Notes: a model not told the origin generated them from the sequence alone. A stretch of DNA of 64,000 bases from Cyanobacterium aponinum PCC 10605 (GCF_000317675.1 NC_019776.1:2604001-2668000); one strand, 5' to 3'. Counted from the stretch's first letter, positions 9,940 through 18,932 are shown. Numbers and translations are program-made.

Positions 9940-10080
9940 TTATTTTTGGCGACGACATTTTTCAGAACAATATTTAACATCATCCCAACATTTAGACCAT
10001 TTTTTGCGCCATGTAAAAGATAAACCACAAACAGGACAGATTTTGGTGGGGAAATCAGATTTTTTTCTCTGCTTTGCCAT
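9940..10080 (-). CDS. DUF2256 zinc-finger-like mini-protein
   Basis: This 46-residue gene begins ATGGCAAAGCAG and encodes a basic protein with [15 protein letters not shown] at residues 14-28, [15 protein letters not shown] at 30-44, and five cysteines. This is the DUF2256 pattern, a small conserved protein common in cyanobacteria and proteobacteria, probably binding zinc; its function is unknown. It ends just after a CCCCTAAAGGGG hairpin (9911-9922) and begins 8 bp below the stop of the YrdC/YciO gene on the same strand, so the two may be co-transcribed. Confidence 0.85.
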   Translation of the reverse strand: MAKQRKKSDFPTKICPVCGLSFTWRKKWSKCWDDVKYCSEKCRRQK

Positions 10081-10088
10081 TTTTCTTC

Positions 10089-10742
10089 CTAATTATTGAA
10101 GTTAAACCATTTTTCTAGTTCCTCCCACCCTAAACCTTGTCGTACTACGGCGGGATTTTCTGTGGAAAAATCTAAAATTGTTGAAACTTGATACCCCGGA
10201 TCTGTATAGTCATCAATAATAATATCAACCAGTTTATCAAAGTAATCAAATAATTTTGCCTTTTCCCAGTCATCAGAGGGAGAATATCCTTCTTCATCAT
10301 TGATATGAGCAGAGGTGGAAATAACTGGATTATTAAGAGTTGTTAAAATTGCTTGACAAACGTTTTGATCTGGCACTCGAATACCAGTGGTTTTGCGTTT
10401 TGGTGACATAACCAGTTTTGGCACTAATTTCGTGGCAGGTAAAAGAAAAGTGTAAGGACCGGGTATTAATCTTTTCATGATATAGTAGGCTTCATCAGTC
10501 ACGATCGCATATTCAGAAATTTTCGACAAAGAAGAACAAAGAAAGGTTAATGGTTTATCATTGGCAAGACGTTTTAAAGTTCTCACTTTTTCTACGGCAC
10601 TTTTAACATTAATATCACAACCAATGGCATAAACAGTATCCGTGGGATAAAGCATGATTGCTCCATCTTTCAATGCTGATGCTATTTGCTCAATACTTCT
10701 GCTTTGAGGATTATCAGGATTTAATTCGTATAAAATGGCCAT
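10089..10742 (-). CDS. YrdC/YciO-type threonylcarbamoyl-AMP synthase family protein
   Basis: The 217-residue protein keeps the signature sites well: [13 protein letters not shown] (about 31-43), [38 protein letters not shown] and VSTILDF. These are ATP- and threonine-binding elements of the Sua5/YrdC family that makes threonylcarbamoyl-AMP for tRNA t6A37. The SAH instead of SAN and the overall layout look YciO-like, so its exact activity relative to true YrdC/Sua5 is uncertain. It is divergent from larC and lies directly upstream of the DUF2256 gene. Confidence 0.85.
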   Translation of the reverse strand: MAILYELNPDNPQSRSIEQIASALKDGAIMLYPTDTVYAIGCDINVKSAVEKVRTLKRLANDKPLTFLCSSLSKISEYAIVTDEAYYIMKRLIPGPYTFLLPATKLVPKLVMSPKRKTTGIRVPDQNVCQAILTTLNNPVISTSAHINDEEGYSPSDDWEKAKLFDYFDKLVDIIIDDYTDPGYQVSTILDFSTENPAVVRQGLGWEELEKWFNFNN

Positions 10743-10815
10743 AACTATAAATAAATAATTTATTTTTAATCTAATAACTAAAAGCTATAAAACTTATTAA
10801 TTAATTGTATCTTAT

Positions 10816-12000
10816 ATGAGTAAAATCGCTTACTTACAATGCACTACAGGAATAGCAGGGGATATGTTTTTAGGGGCGTTAGTTTCTGCGGGTGTGCCAT
10901 TAGGATATTTAGAGAAAAGTTTAGAGAGTTTAAATATTATTCAAGAGTATAAATTACAAGAAGAAACAGTAACTAGAAATGGGCTTGGTGCGACAAAAAT
11001 TCATGTTCATTTAACATCTCATTCTCACCATCATCATAGACATTTAGCAGATATTGAACATATTATTAATCAGAGTAATTTAGCCCCTCAAATTAAGGCT
11101 AATAGTTTAGCTATCTTTCGTCAACTTGCGATCGCAGAAGCAAAAGTTCATAATACAACCATAGATAAAGTCCATTTTCATGAAGTGGGGGCAGTAGATG
11201 CCATTGTTGATATTGTTGGTACTTGTATCGGATTAGATTATTTAGGGATAGAAAAATTATACTGCTCATCTTTACCCACAGGAGGAGGCACAGTCAAAGT
11301 GGCTCACGGAATATTACCAGTACCAGTACCCGCCGTGCTAGAGTTGTTACGAAGCCGTAAAATCCCAATATATAGCAACGGTATCGAAAAAGAATTAGTT
11401 ACTCCTACAGGGGCGGCAATTGTGGCGACGTTAACGGAAAGTTTTGGACAACCCCCGAAAATGAGTTTAGAGAAGATAGGTAATGGTGCCGGAAGTCAAG
11501 ATTTATCTCTACCTAATATTTTGCGTCTTTGGATAGGGGAAATGGAATTATCTAATTTAGAGGAAGTAGCAGTCTTAGAAACTCAAATTGATGATTGTAA
11601 CCCCCAAATTTTGGCTTATGTCTTAGAAGAATTATTAAATATTGGTGCAAAAGATGTTTTTACTCAACCGGTGATGATGAAAAAAAGTCGCCTTGGGGTT
11701 TTGTTGACAGTAATTTGTGATCTTGACAAAATCAATATATGTGAAAATCTTATTTTCCGAGAGACTACTACTTTAGGTATTCGCAGACAAATTCAACAAA
11801 GATCGATACTAGAGCGAGAAATGACGACTATTAAGAGTAAATATGGTGATATAAGATTAAAAATTGCAAAAAAACAGGGAAAAGTTGTTAATATCCATCC
11901 TGAATATAAAGATTGTGCAACCATTGCCCGTCAATTAGATATTCCTATTAATAGGATTCAATGGGAAGTGGTAAGGGAATTTTACGAGAAGCAAACCTGA
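10816..12000 (+). CDS. larC: Nickel-pincer cofactor biosynthesis protein LarC
   Basis: The 394-residue protein is the LarC (formerly DUF111) type, a CTP-dependent nickel insertase that completes the nickel-pincer nucleotide cofactor of lactate racemase-like enzymes. Readable features are TTGIAGDMFLGALVSAG near the N-terminus, a His-rich stretch SHSHHHHRH at about 70, HFHEVGAVDAIVDIVG at about 120, TPTGAAI, and the DDCNPQ and MKKSRLG region in the C-terminal domain. No larB, larE or larA is in the window. The gene stands alone with its promoter in the 73-bp gap shared with the YrdC/YciO gene. Confidence 0.92.
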   Translation: MSKIAYLQCTTGIAGDMFLGALVSAGVPLGYLEKSLESLNIIQEYKLQEETVTRNGLGATKIHVHLTSHSHHHHRHLADIEHIINQSNLAPQIKANSLAIFRQLAIAEAKVHNTTIDKVHFHEVGAVDAIVDIVGTCIGLDYLGIEKLYCSSLPTGGGTVKVAHGILPVPVPAVLELLRSRKIPIYSNGIEKELVTPTGAAIVATLTESFGQPPKMSLEKIGNGAGSQDLSLPNILRLWIGEMELSNLEEVAVLETQIDDCNPQILAYVLEELLNIGAKDVFTQPVMMKKSRLGVLLTVICDLDKINICENLIFRETTTLGIRRQIQQRSILEREMTTIKSKYGDIRLKIAKKQGKVVNIHPEYKDCATIARQLDIPINRIQWEVVREFYEKQT

Positions 12001-12026
12001 GTTTTATTAAGGGCAAAAGTGTTTAA

Positions 12027-12075
12027 TTAACACTAACACCCTGACACCTGCAACCTGAAACCTGACACCTTTTTC
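12027..12075 (-). repeat. Heptamer repeat array (CCTGNNA)
   Basis: Successive 7-bp units CCTGACA, CCTGCAA, CCTGAAA and CCTGACA follow one another between larC and purU. This is the degenerate heptamer type (STRR) known from cyanobacteria. Further arrays lie near 34946, 40646, 42313, 44849, 45540, 47586, 50097 and 58480. Confidence 0.8.
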
Positions 12076-12202
12076 CTAACTTAGATAATATTCTCCATAA
12101 AGGCCAATTTTTCAAGGTTATCGGCTCTATAGTTCAAAATAATGATAAGATATTCGAGATTTAATGTGTGCAATCTATTCGGGTATTGTTGGGAATTAAT
12201 TT

Positions 12203-13078
12203 ATGGCTGTAGATACCGCTACTTTATTAGTATCATGTCCAGATCAACAAGGTTTAGTAGCAAAAATTGCTAATTTTATTTATGCTAATGGGGGTAATAT
12301 TATTCATGCGGATCATCATACGGATTTAGAAGCTGGTTTATTTCTTTCCCGTATTGAGTGGCAATTACAAGGTTTTAATTTACCTCGGCATCTGATTAAT
12401 GAAGCCTTTGGTGAGCTCGCGCAGCGCCACTTCGTGACCGCATCTCCTCTACAAGCTAAATGGAAATTACATTTTTCTGATACAGTTCCCAAAGTTGCTA
12501 TTTGGGTGAGTAAACAAGATCATTGTTTATATGATTTGTTATGGAGGATAAAAAGTAAAGAATTGAAAGCAGAAGTAGGTTTAATTATTAGTAATCATCC
12601 AGATTTAGACCCTATTGCTCAACAATTTAATATTGAATATCATCATTTACCTATTACGAAAGAGAATAAAAAAGAGCAAGAGCTTAAACAATTAGAACTA
12701 CTAAAAAATGCAGAAATAGACTTAGTTATATTAGCTAAATATATGCAGGTTTTAAGTTCAGACTTTATCAAAGAATTTCCCGCAGTAATTAATATTCATC
12801 ACTCTTTTTTACCCGCTTTTATAGGAGCAAAACCTTATCATCAAGCCTACTCCAGAGGTGTAAAAATTATTGGTGCTACTGCCCATTATGTAACTCAAGA
12901 TTTAGATGCAGGACCGATTATTGAGCAAGATGTAGTGAGAATTAGTCATAGAGATACAGTACAAGATTTAATTAGAAAAGGGAAAGATTTAGAAAAAATT
13001 GTTTTAGCTAGAGGGGTGAGATTACATTTACAAAATCGAGTTTTAGTTTATGGAAATCGTACCGTAGTTTTTGGGTGA
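12203..13078 (+). CDS. purU: Formyltetrahydrofolate deformylase PurU, with in-frame repeat insert
   Basis: PurU hydrolyses 10-formyl-THF to THF and formate, balancing one-carbon pools for purine and glycine metabolism. The 291 residues contain an N-terminal ACT domain (about 5-80, starting LLVSCPDQQGLVAKIA), then a formyltransferase-fold domain with KQDHCLYDLLWR, LAKYMQVLSSDF, INIHHSFLPAFIGAKPYHQAY and HYVTQDLDAGPIIEQD, including the catalytic N-H-D residues. The linker has a peptide AQRHFVTASP encoded by 12418-12447, a 30-nt unit also found in cinA, apparently inserted between the two domains. Confidence 0.93.
   Translation: MAVDTATLLVSCPDQQGLVAKIANFIYANGGNIIHADHHTDLEAGLFLSRIEWQLQGFNLPRHLINEAFGELAQRHFVTASPLQAKWKLHFSDTVPKVAIWVSKQDHCLYDLLWRIKSKELKAEVGLIISNHPDLDPIAQQFNIEYHHLPITKENKKEQELKQLELLKNAEIDLVILAKYMQVLSSDFIKEFPAVINIHHSFLPAFIGAKPYHQAYSRGVKIIGATAHYVTQDLDAGPIIEQDVVRISHRDTVQDLIRKGKDLEKIVLARGVRLHLQNRVLVYGNRTVVFG
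12418..12447 (+). repeat. 30-nt in-frame repeat unit in purU
   Basis: CGCGCAGCGCCACTTC followed by GTGACCGCATCTCC matches 28 of 30 positions of 18782-18811 in cinA and is translated in the same frame (QRHFVTASP versus QPHFVTASP). It is more GC-rich than the surrounding gene. Confidence 0.8.
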
Positions 13079-13081
13079 TTT

Positions 13082-13867
13082 TTAACTTTTAGTTTGGAAA
13101 TATTTGATTTGTTTAATTATTTTCGGTGTATTTGTTGTGATAGAGTTTACCCCTATTTTGATAAATTGTTCGGCTATTTTTTCGTTATCTATAGTCCATA
13201 AATGATATTCATATCCTTTTGAAATAAATTGATGAATATAAGTTTCATTGAGAAAATTAGAGATAGAAGTACTTATTCCATCTGCACTAATATCTTCTAA
13301 TTTATTTAATAATTTCTTAACTAAAAAATTTGATAGTTTAATACGATTAAAAGTTTTGAGACTAACTAAAAATAATGTTTTTAACTCTGGTTTCTGCTGT
13401 TTTATCGTTCTTAAAATTCTGCTATTGAAAGAAATAATTACTAACTGGTTTAAATTTATTTTACTATCAATTAATATACTTAATAGATAAGGTACAATAT
13501 CGGGATCTGATTTTATTTCTAAGAATAACTTTTTATCTGAAGGTAAGATTTCTAAAACTTCATTAAGAGTGGGAATTTTTTCGTTTTTAAAAGTTGAATT
13601 AAACCAATATCCTACATCAAGTTTTTTTAATTCTGCTAAGGTAGAATTTTTAACAATTAACTTAGTATTAGCAACTCTGGCAGTATTGGAATCGTGAATA
13701 CAAACAACCTGCTTGTCTTTGGTTAAATGAAAATCCCCTTCTATACCGTCTGCTCCTTGAGATATAGCCAACTGAAAAGCGGAAAGTGTATTTTCTGGGC
13801 TTTCTTTTGATGAACCTCGATGAGCTATTATCATTGGGGAAGTGATTTGAGGATCATCTTTGTTCAT
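13082..13867 (-). CDS. Glycerophosphodiester phosphodiesterase
   Basis: The 261-residue GDPD-fold enzyme should hydrolyse glycerophosphodiesters to glycerol-3-phosphate and an alcohol. The family motif is complete: IAHRGSSKESPENTLSAF (about 14-31), GADGIEGDFHLTKD and VCIHDS, giving the catalytic His pair and the metal-binding Glu and Asp; a late E-IKSD and the C-terminal HLWTIDN also fit. No signal peptide is visible, suggesting a cytoplasmic UgpQ-like enzyme. It is convergent with purU, separated by 3 bp. Confidence 0.9.
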   Translation of the reverse strand: MNKDDPQITSPMIIAHRGSSKESPENTLSAFQLAISQGADGIEGDFHLTKDKQVVCIHDSNTARVANTKLIVKNSTLAELKKLDVGYWFNSTFKNEKIPTLNEVLEILPSDKKLFLEIKSDPDIVPYLLSILIDSKINLNQLVIISFNSRILRTIKQQKPELKTLFLVSLKTFNRIKLSNFLVKKLLNKLEDISADGISTSISNFLNETYIHQFISKGYEYHLWTIDNEKIAEQFIKIGVNSITTNTPKIIKQIKYFQTKS

Positions 13868-14255
13868 AATTAATCAAAATCAGCTAAAATGTTAGTTATT
13901 AAATTATAAGATGCTTTAGTTTAGTTCCCTATTTCTTCATCCTAATCAACGGTAATTTTACTAACATCGCCTTTCCGTGAACCTGTGCGATCGCATCTAT
14001 AAGTTTTTTTTGCCATTTTTCTGGTAAATTATTGTAACCTGAGATCAGGATAAATTTTCATGTATAAGTAATGGCGAAAAGAGCAATTAGTGAATAGTGA
14101 ATAGTGAATAGTTGATAATTAAAAATTAAAAACTCTGAACTCCTGTACGGGCGAATGGCCATTCGCCCCTAACTAACCCCGTACGGCTTTGCGGAGCGAG
14201 CGCCGCAAATTATCGTCTTCTGTCCCTTATCTGATGTTCTTAAACCAAACAGAGG
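13868..14255. other. Repeat-rich gap between cobN and the GDPD gene
   Basis: About 170 bp of AT-rich DNA next to the GDPD start, which probably holds its promoter, then RF-1 copy D running to the cobN stop codon. No gene recognised. Confidence 0.5.
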
Positions 14256-14259
14256 TTAT
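14035..14259 (+). repeat. RF-1 dispersed repeat, copy D
   Basis: It begins TAACCTGAGATCAGGATAAA and ends CTTAAACCAAACAGAGGTTAT. The interior has three GTGAATA heptamers (14092-14114) and an inverted copy of the GGCGAATGGCCATTCGCC block (14138-14207). The terminal TTA at 14256-14258 is the complement of the cobN stop codon, so the repeat edge supplies that stop. Confidence 0.65.
14138..14207 (-). repeat. Sub-repeat with GGCGAATGGCCATTCGCC palindrome, copy 3
   Basis: This inverted copy of the blocks at 3971 and 5111 holds the clearest palindrome, GGGCGAATGGCCATTCGCCC, flanked by AACTCCTGTAC and CTAACTAACCCCGTAC. Similar palindromes are widespread in cyanobacterial genomes. Confidence 0.65.
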
Positions 14260-17200
14260 AATGATGATTCTCCAAATCCCTCAATAATCCTCTCCGATTG
14301 ATGAATAATACCTCTTAGTTCATCCAATAAATTCGTATCTACATTCATCCATAAGTTTCTCTGATGTGCTTCAATGAGCCTTTCTCCCATGTCTCTTAAA
14401 GCCCAAGGATTTTTTTCTTGAATAAATTGTCGGACTTTTTCATCTAATAAATAACTTTGAGCAACTCCTGTAAACATAAAATCGGGTACAGACTTAGTTG
14501 TAGCGGAATAGGCAAATAAATAGTCCACTGTTGCACTCATTTCAAATGCTCCTTTATAACCATGTCTCATTACCCCTGCTATCCATTTAGGATTAATAAC
14601 TCTACTGCGATATACTCTGGCAATCTCTTCTTGTAAATGTCTAACTTTAGGGTTATCTGGTTGGGAATTATCACCAAAATAAACCGTTGGGTTTTCCCCT
14701 TGTAAATGTCTGACGGCGGCGGTTAATCCCCCTTGAAATTGGTAATAATCATCGGAGTCTAATAGGTCATGTTCACGATTATCTTGATTATGCAAAACTA
14801 TCTGTAATTGTTTCAGTCTTTGTTCAAAGGCTTCGGGTTGAGATACTCCTTTTGTGCCTGTATAGGCGTAGCTACTCCAGTTTAAATATGCCCTTGCTAA
14901 ATCTTCATCACTATGCCAATTCTGGGCTTCGATAAGTCCTTGTAATCCAGCCCCATAAGCCCCCGGTTTTGAACCAAAAAGCCGATAGGTTGCCCTCTCT
15001 CTTGCCTGTTTTTTCTCTAATCCTTGTTTAATCCAATATTGAGTATCTTTTTCTACCTGTTGGGCAAGGGGATTATTTTCTTTTTCTTCTTTGAGGCTTG
15101 ACAAATATTGATTAATTTTATAAAGTAATTCCATTATATTGGGGAATCCGTCTCTAAAAAACCCAGAAACTCTCACAGTAACATCAATTCTAGGTCTGCC
15201 TAATACTTCGAGGGGAATTACCTCAAAATCCACAACTCTACGGCTTACCCCATCCCATATTGGTTTAACTCCCATTAATGCCATTATTTGAGCAATATCA
15301 TCTCCTCCTGTGCGCATGGTAGAAGTACCCCAAACGGAAATTGCTAGGGTGCGGGGATATTCTCCATTTTCTTGGGTATATCTTTCGATAAGAGTTTCGG
15401 CGGCTTTTCTGCCTACATCCCAAGCGGTTTCACTAGGAATAGCTCGAATATCAACGGAATAAAAGTTTCTGCCTGTGGGTAAAACATCGCTTCTGCCTCT
15501 GGTGGGTGCGCCTGATGAGCCACTGGGAATATATTTTCCCTCTAAGCCTCTGATAAGGTTATCTATTTCTTGCTCTGTTTTTTTTAAGTTAGGTAGGAGT
15601 TTATTTTTGATCCAGTTAAGAGACTTTTCTGTATGTTTTCCTAGTTTTATTTCCTCGGCTTTTTCTCCTTTTATCAGCTTTTCTATTAATTCATTGGCTA
15701 TGTTTTCTAAGTCATCTTTTTCTACTATGCTCTCATTATTTTTATCCTCCTTAGCTTTCCTTAATAAGTTATTGTTTTGATCCCCCCTAACCCCCCTTAA
15801 TAAGGGAGGAATTTGATTGTGGTTTAAGTCTTCTTTGATAGCTTCTATTAATCCTAAGTTATTATAACTAGAAAAACGTGCGATCGCACTTATTAAATCT
15901 CTTAATAGTCTTCCTTCTGGACATTGTCCAAAAATATGTAAACCATCTCTAATCTGGGCTTCTTTTAACTCACATAAATAACCATCAGCAATCGTTAAAA
16001 ATTCGGTTAAACTATCTCTATTTACTTCTTTTATACCTAAATCTTCATTTAGCTTAGTTTCTTTGATTAAATTTGAAATGCGATCGCAGATTATTTTTAA
16101 CCTACTAGGATTGAGACTTTGAGCTTGATAATATTCATCAATTAAAGCCTCCAATTCTAATAATTCTCCATACAATTCTGCACGGGTTAAAGGGGGAGTT
16201 AAATGATCTAAAATTACCGCATTTGCCCTTCTTTTTGCTTGTGATCCCTCCCCCGGATCATTGACAATAAAAGGATAAAAATGGGGAAGTGTGCCTAAAG
16301 CAATTTCGGGATAACAATTATTAGATAAAACTAAACTTTTACCCGGTAGCCATTCCAAATTTCCGTGCTTACCAACGTGAATAATTACATCTGCTTGAAA
16401 AATGTGTTTTAACCAATAATAAAAAGCTAAATAATGGTGAGTTGGCTCTAAATCTGGAGCGTGATAATTAAGACTAGGATCTAAATCATAACCCCTCGAT
16501 GGTTGTACTCCGACAAATATTTTGCCAAATTGAATCCCTGAAACAGGAATATAATTTTGGTTAATAAATAAATTTTGCTCCTGAATTTCATCTTCATCCG
16601 TGAAACAGGCATTTTGCTTGTAATTTCCCCATCGATTAGTAATTTTTTGTTGAATTTCTAAGGGTAAAGTATGAAAATATTTTTGATATTCTTCTAAAGA
16701 TAAATATTGATTAATTTTCTTTTGAGATGTCATTTCTAAATCATTTGTTATCCCTTCAATTAACTGAAAAATTAGCTTATCTCCATTTTCAGGTATATTT
16801 TGAATATCATAATTATTTACTTTTAACGCCCGTAAAATATTAATACAACTAGCGGGAGTATCTAACCCCACTCCATTCGCAATTCTTCCATCTTTATTGG
16901 GATAATTTGCTAAGATTAAAGCTACCTTTTTTTCTGAGTTTTTCTTCTTTTTTAGCTTTATCCAATTTTTAGCTAACTCAGCAATATAATTAACTCTATT
17001 TTCTTGAGGTTGATAAATAACAATGTCAGTTTCTAATTGAGGGTGTTTAGTAGCCACTGACTTAAAAGAAATTGCCCTAGTGATTATTCTTCCATCGACT
17101 TCTGGTAAAGCAACATTCATGGCAACATCTCTGGGGGATAAACCTTGAAAGCTATTTTGCCAATATTCTTCTGTACTTCCACTTAATATTACTTGAAGCA

Positions 17201-17522
17201 CTGGAATATCTAGGGTTTCCCATATTTTTGTATTAGATTCTGAACCTATTTTTGCTACTGAAAAGCTGGTAGTATTTAAAATTAAATTTACTTGATATTT
17301 TTGTAAAATTTCAATTAATTCAGCTTGAATATCGGCTTCTCTAAGGGATGATAAATAAATAGCGATAGTACTTAAATTTTGTTTTTTTAATGCAGAGGAT
17401 AAAGAATCAATGGGTTTTGTGTTGCCCGACAAAAAATGAGCTCTATAAAAAATAATTGCAACATCTATTTTTTGCTTATTTTCTTCTTTTTTATTGATGT
17501 TTATAGAATAAGATTGGTTCAC
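14256..17522 (-). CDS. cobN: Cobaltochelatase CobN-like subunit, N-terminally short
   Basis: CobN is the large, porphyrin-binding subunit of the ATP-dependent cobalt chelatase for cobalamin synthesis (ChlH is the magnesium counterpart). Recognised blocks include VAIIFYRAHFLSGNTKPID near residue 25, HVGKHGNLEWLPGKS, DPGEGSQAKRRA, SVWGTSTMRTGGDDIAQ, RPRIDVTVRVSGFFRDGFPN and MRHGYKGAFEMSATVDYLF. The protein has 1088 residues; cyanobacterial CobN is usually about 1250 and reaches the FYRAH block only after roughly 200 residues, so an N-terminal domain is missing here. The 114 bp to cinA cannot encode it. An in-frame repeat peptide (IPPLLRGVRGDQ) is inserted around residue 570. Confidence 0.85.
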   Translation of the reverse strand: MNQSYSININKKEENKQKIDVAIIFYRAHFLSGNTKPIDSLSSALKKQNLSTIAIYLSSLREADIQAELIEILQKYQVNLILNTTSFSVAKIGSESNTKIWETLDIPVLQVILSGSTEEYWQNSFQGLSPRDVAMNVALPEVDGRIITRAISFKSVATKHPQLETDIVIYQPQENRVNYIAELAKNWIKLKKKKNSEKKVALILANYPNKDGRIANGVGLDTPASCINILRALKVNNYDIQNIPENGDKLIFQLIEGITNDLEMTSQKKINQYLSLEEYQKYFHTLPLEIQQKITNRWGNYKQNACFTDEDEIQEQNLFINQNYIPVSGIQFGKIFVGVQPSRGYDLDPSLNYHAPDLEPTHHYLAFYYWLKHIFQADVIIHVGKHGNLEWLPGKSLVLSNNCYPEIALGTLPHFYPFIVNDPGEGSQAKRRANAVILDHLTPPLTRAELYGELLELEALIDEYYQAQSLNPSRLKIICDRISNLIKETKLNEDLGIKEVNRDSLTEFLTIADGYLCELKEAQIRDGLHIFGQCPEGRLLRDLISAIARFSSYNNLGLIEAIKEDLNHNQIPPLLRGVRGDQNNNLLRKAKEDKNNESIVEKDDLENIANELIEKLIKGEKAEEIKLGKHTEKSLNWIKNKLLPNLKKTEQEIDNLIRGLEGKYIPSGSSGAPTRGRSDVLPTGRNFYSVDIRAIPSETAWDVGRKAAETLIERYTQENGEYPRTLAISVWGTSTMRTGGDDIAQIMALMGVKPIWDGVSRRVVDFEVIPLEVLGRPRIDVTVRVSGFFRDGFPNIMELLYKINQYLSSLKEEKENNPLAQQVEKDTQYWIKQGLEKKQARERATYRLFGSKPGAYGAGLQGLIEAQNWHSDEDLARAYLNWSSYAYTGTKGVSQPEAFEQRLKQLQIVLHNQDNREHDLLDSDDYYQFQGGLTAAVRHLQGENPTVYFGDNSQPDNPKVRHLQEEIARVYRSRVINPKWIAGVMRHGYKGAFEMSATVDYLFAYSATTKSVPDFMFTGVAQSYLLDEKVRQFIQEKNPWALRDMGERLIEAHQRNLWMNVDTNLLDELRGIIHQSERIIEGFGESSL
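15781..15812 (-). repeat. G/C-rich dispersed repeat translated within cobN
   Basis: TCCCCCCTAACCCCCCTTAA followed by TAAGGGAGGA is a typical cyanobacterial intergenic repeat sequence, here inside the open cobN frame and encoding IPPLLRGVRGDQ. It lies in a poorly conserved, Lys/Glu/Asn-rich segment, so it is probably a tolerated insert. Confidence 0.7.
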
Positions 17523-17636
17523 TTTTTATTTTTTAAATTTTGAATAATTGCAATTAAAGTTTAAAATTGTATTTTACCATTAAATTATTCTTAAACATAA
17601 AATTTATTTATAACCAATTACTACTTTTTTATTATT

Positions 17637-18932
17637 ATGAGTGCAGAAATTATTTGTATCGGGACAGAACTATTGTTAGGTGACATTTTGAATAGCAATT
17701 CTCAATTTTTAGCCCAAGAATTAGCTATTTTAGGTATTCCCCATTATTTTCAAACGGTTGTTGGAGATAACTTAGCCAGAATTCATGAGGTGATTAACAT
17801 TGCGTCCCAACGTTCTTCCATTCTTATTTTTACAGGGGGTTTAGGCCCTACACCCGATGATCTTACCACAGAAGCGATCGCATCTTTTTTTCAGGGAACT
17901 TTAGAAGAAAAATCAGAGATTATTGAAGATATTGAGGTAAAATTTGCCCAAAGAGGGCGAAAAATGACAAATAATAACCGTAAACAGGCTTTATTACCAA
18001 AAGGAGCGGACATATTACCTAATTTAACAGGAACAGCCCCGGGTATGATTTGGCAACCTTTTTTAAATAATGTCAACCATCCGCAACAAAAATTAACAAT
18101 TTTAACCTTTCCCGGAGTGCCTTCAGAAATGAAGCAGATGTGGCGAGATACTGCTGTACCATTTTTACAGAGTCAGGGATGGGGGAAAGAAATTATTGTC
18201 AGTGAAATGATGCGGTTTCGGGGGATAGGAGAGTCAGCACTGGCAGAAAAAGTTAATCATCTCTTTGCCTTAACGAATCCTACCGTTGCCCCTTACGCCT
18301 CCCATGGAGAAGTAAAATTAAGGGTTTCTACCAAAGCAAAAAATGAAGCTGAGGCGAGAAAAATAATTAATCCTATTGTAGAAGAAATAAAAGCGATCGC
18401 CCTTGAAGATTACTATGGCTCAGACGAAGATACCTTAGAAGGAGTTGTGGGTAAATTGTTAACTGCAAGAGGAGAAACAGTGAGCGTTGCGGAATCTTGT
18501 ACTGGCGGTGGTTTGGGGGCTATGTTTACAGCTTGCGGGGGAAGTTCTGCTTATTTTTATGGGGGTATCATTGCTTATAGCAACCAAGTCAAAATTCGTC
18601 AATTGGGAGTATCAGAGGCGGATATAGAGCAGTTTGGTGCAGTTTCTGAAACGGTAGCCCAACAGATGGCAAAGGGAGTTAAAAACCGATTACAAACCGA
18701 TTGGGGTATTGGAATTACGGGCATAGCAGGCCCTGATGGTGGCACTGAAACCAAACCTGTCGGATTAGTGTATGTTGCGATCGCACAGCCCCACTTCGTG
18801 ACCGCATCTCCATCATCCGATACAATTAGCTATGAATTAAAATGGGGAATTAATCGGGATAGACAGACTATTCGTTATCTTACCTGTTGTTTTGCCCTTG
18901 ATCAATTGAGACGGAAATTGTTAAGTAATTAG
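17637..18932 (+). CDS. cinA: CinA-family protein with PncC nicotinamide-nucleotide amidase domain
   Basis: The 431 residues combine an N-terminal MoCF/COG1058 domain (AEIICIGTELLLGDILNSNS, TGGLGPTPDDLT) with a C-terminal PncC-type domain (VAESCTGGGLGAMFT, GGIIAYSNQVK, GITGIAGPDGGTETKPVGLVY) that deamidates NMN in pyridine-nucleotide recycling. The role of CinA in competence is reported in other bacteria. Near the C-terminus the peptide AQPHFVTASPSS is encoded by the repeat at 18782-18811 and looks inserted after the conserved GLVYVAIA strand. It starts with ATG and is divergent from cobN. Confidence 0.93.
   Translation: MSAEIICIGTELLLGDILNSNSQFLAQELAILGIPHYFQTVVGDNLARIHEVINIASQRSSILIFTGGLGPTPDDLTTEAIASFFQGTLEEKSEIIEDIEVKFAQRGRKMTNNNRKQALLPKGADILPNLTGTAPGMIWQPFLNNVNHPQQKLTILTFPGVPSEMKQMWRDTAVPFLQSQGWGKEIIVSEMMRFRGIGESALAEKVNHLFALTNPTVAPYASHGEVKLRVSTKAKNEAEARKIINPIVEEIKAIALEDYYGSDEDTLEGVVGKLLTARGETVSVAESCTGGGLGAMFTACGGSSAYFYGGIIAYSNQVKIRQLGVSEADIEQFGAVSETVAQQMAKGVKNRLQTDWGIGITGIAGPDGGTETKPVGLVYVAIAQPHFVTASPSSDTISYELKWGINRDRQTIRYLTCCFALDQLRRKLLSN
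18782..18811 (+). repeat. 30-nt in-frame repeat unit in cinA
   Basis: CGCACAGCCCCACTTCGTGA followed by CCGCATCTCC, directly after a GCGATCGCAC HIP1 site. It differs from the purU copy (12418-12447) at two positions and is read in the same frame. Confidence 0.8.

Noticed and set aside
14256-17522. Magnesium chelatase ChlH instead of CobN
   Set aside because: The block order and residues (HVGKHGNLEWLPGKS context, missing ChlH N-terminal pattern) agree better with CobN, though both share the fold.
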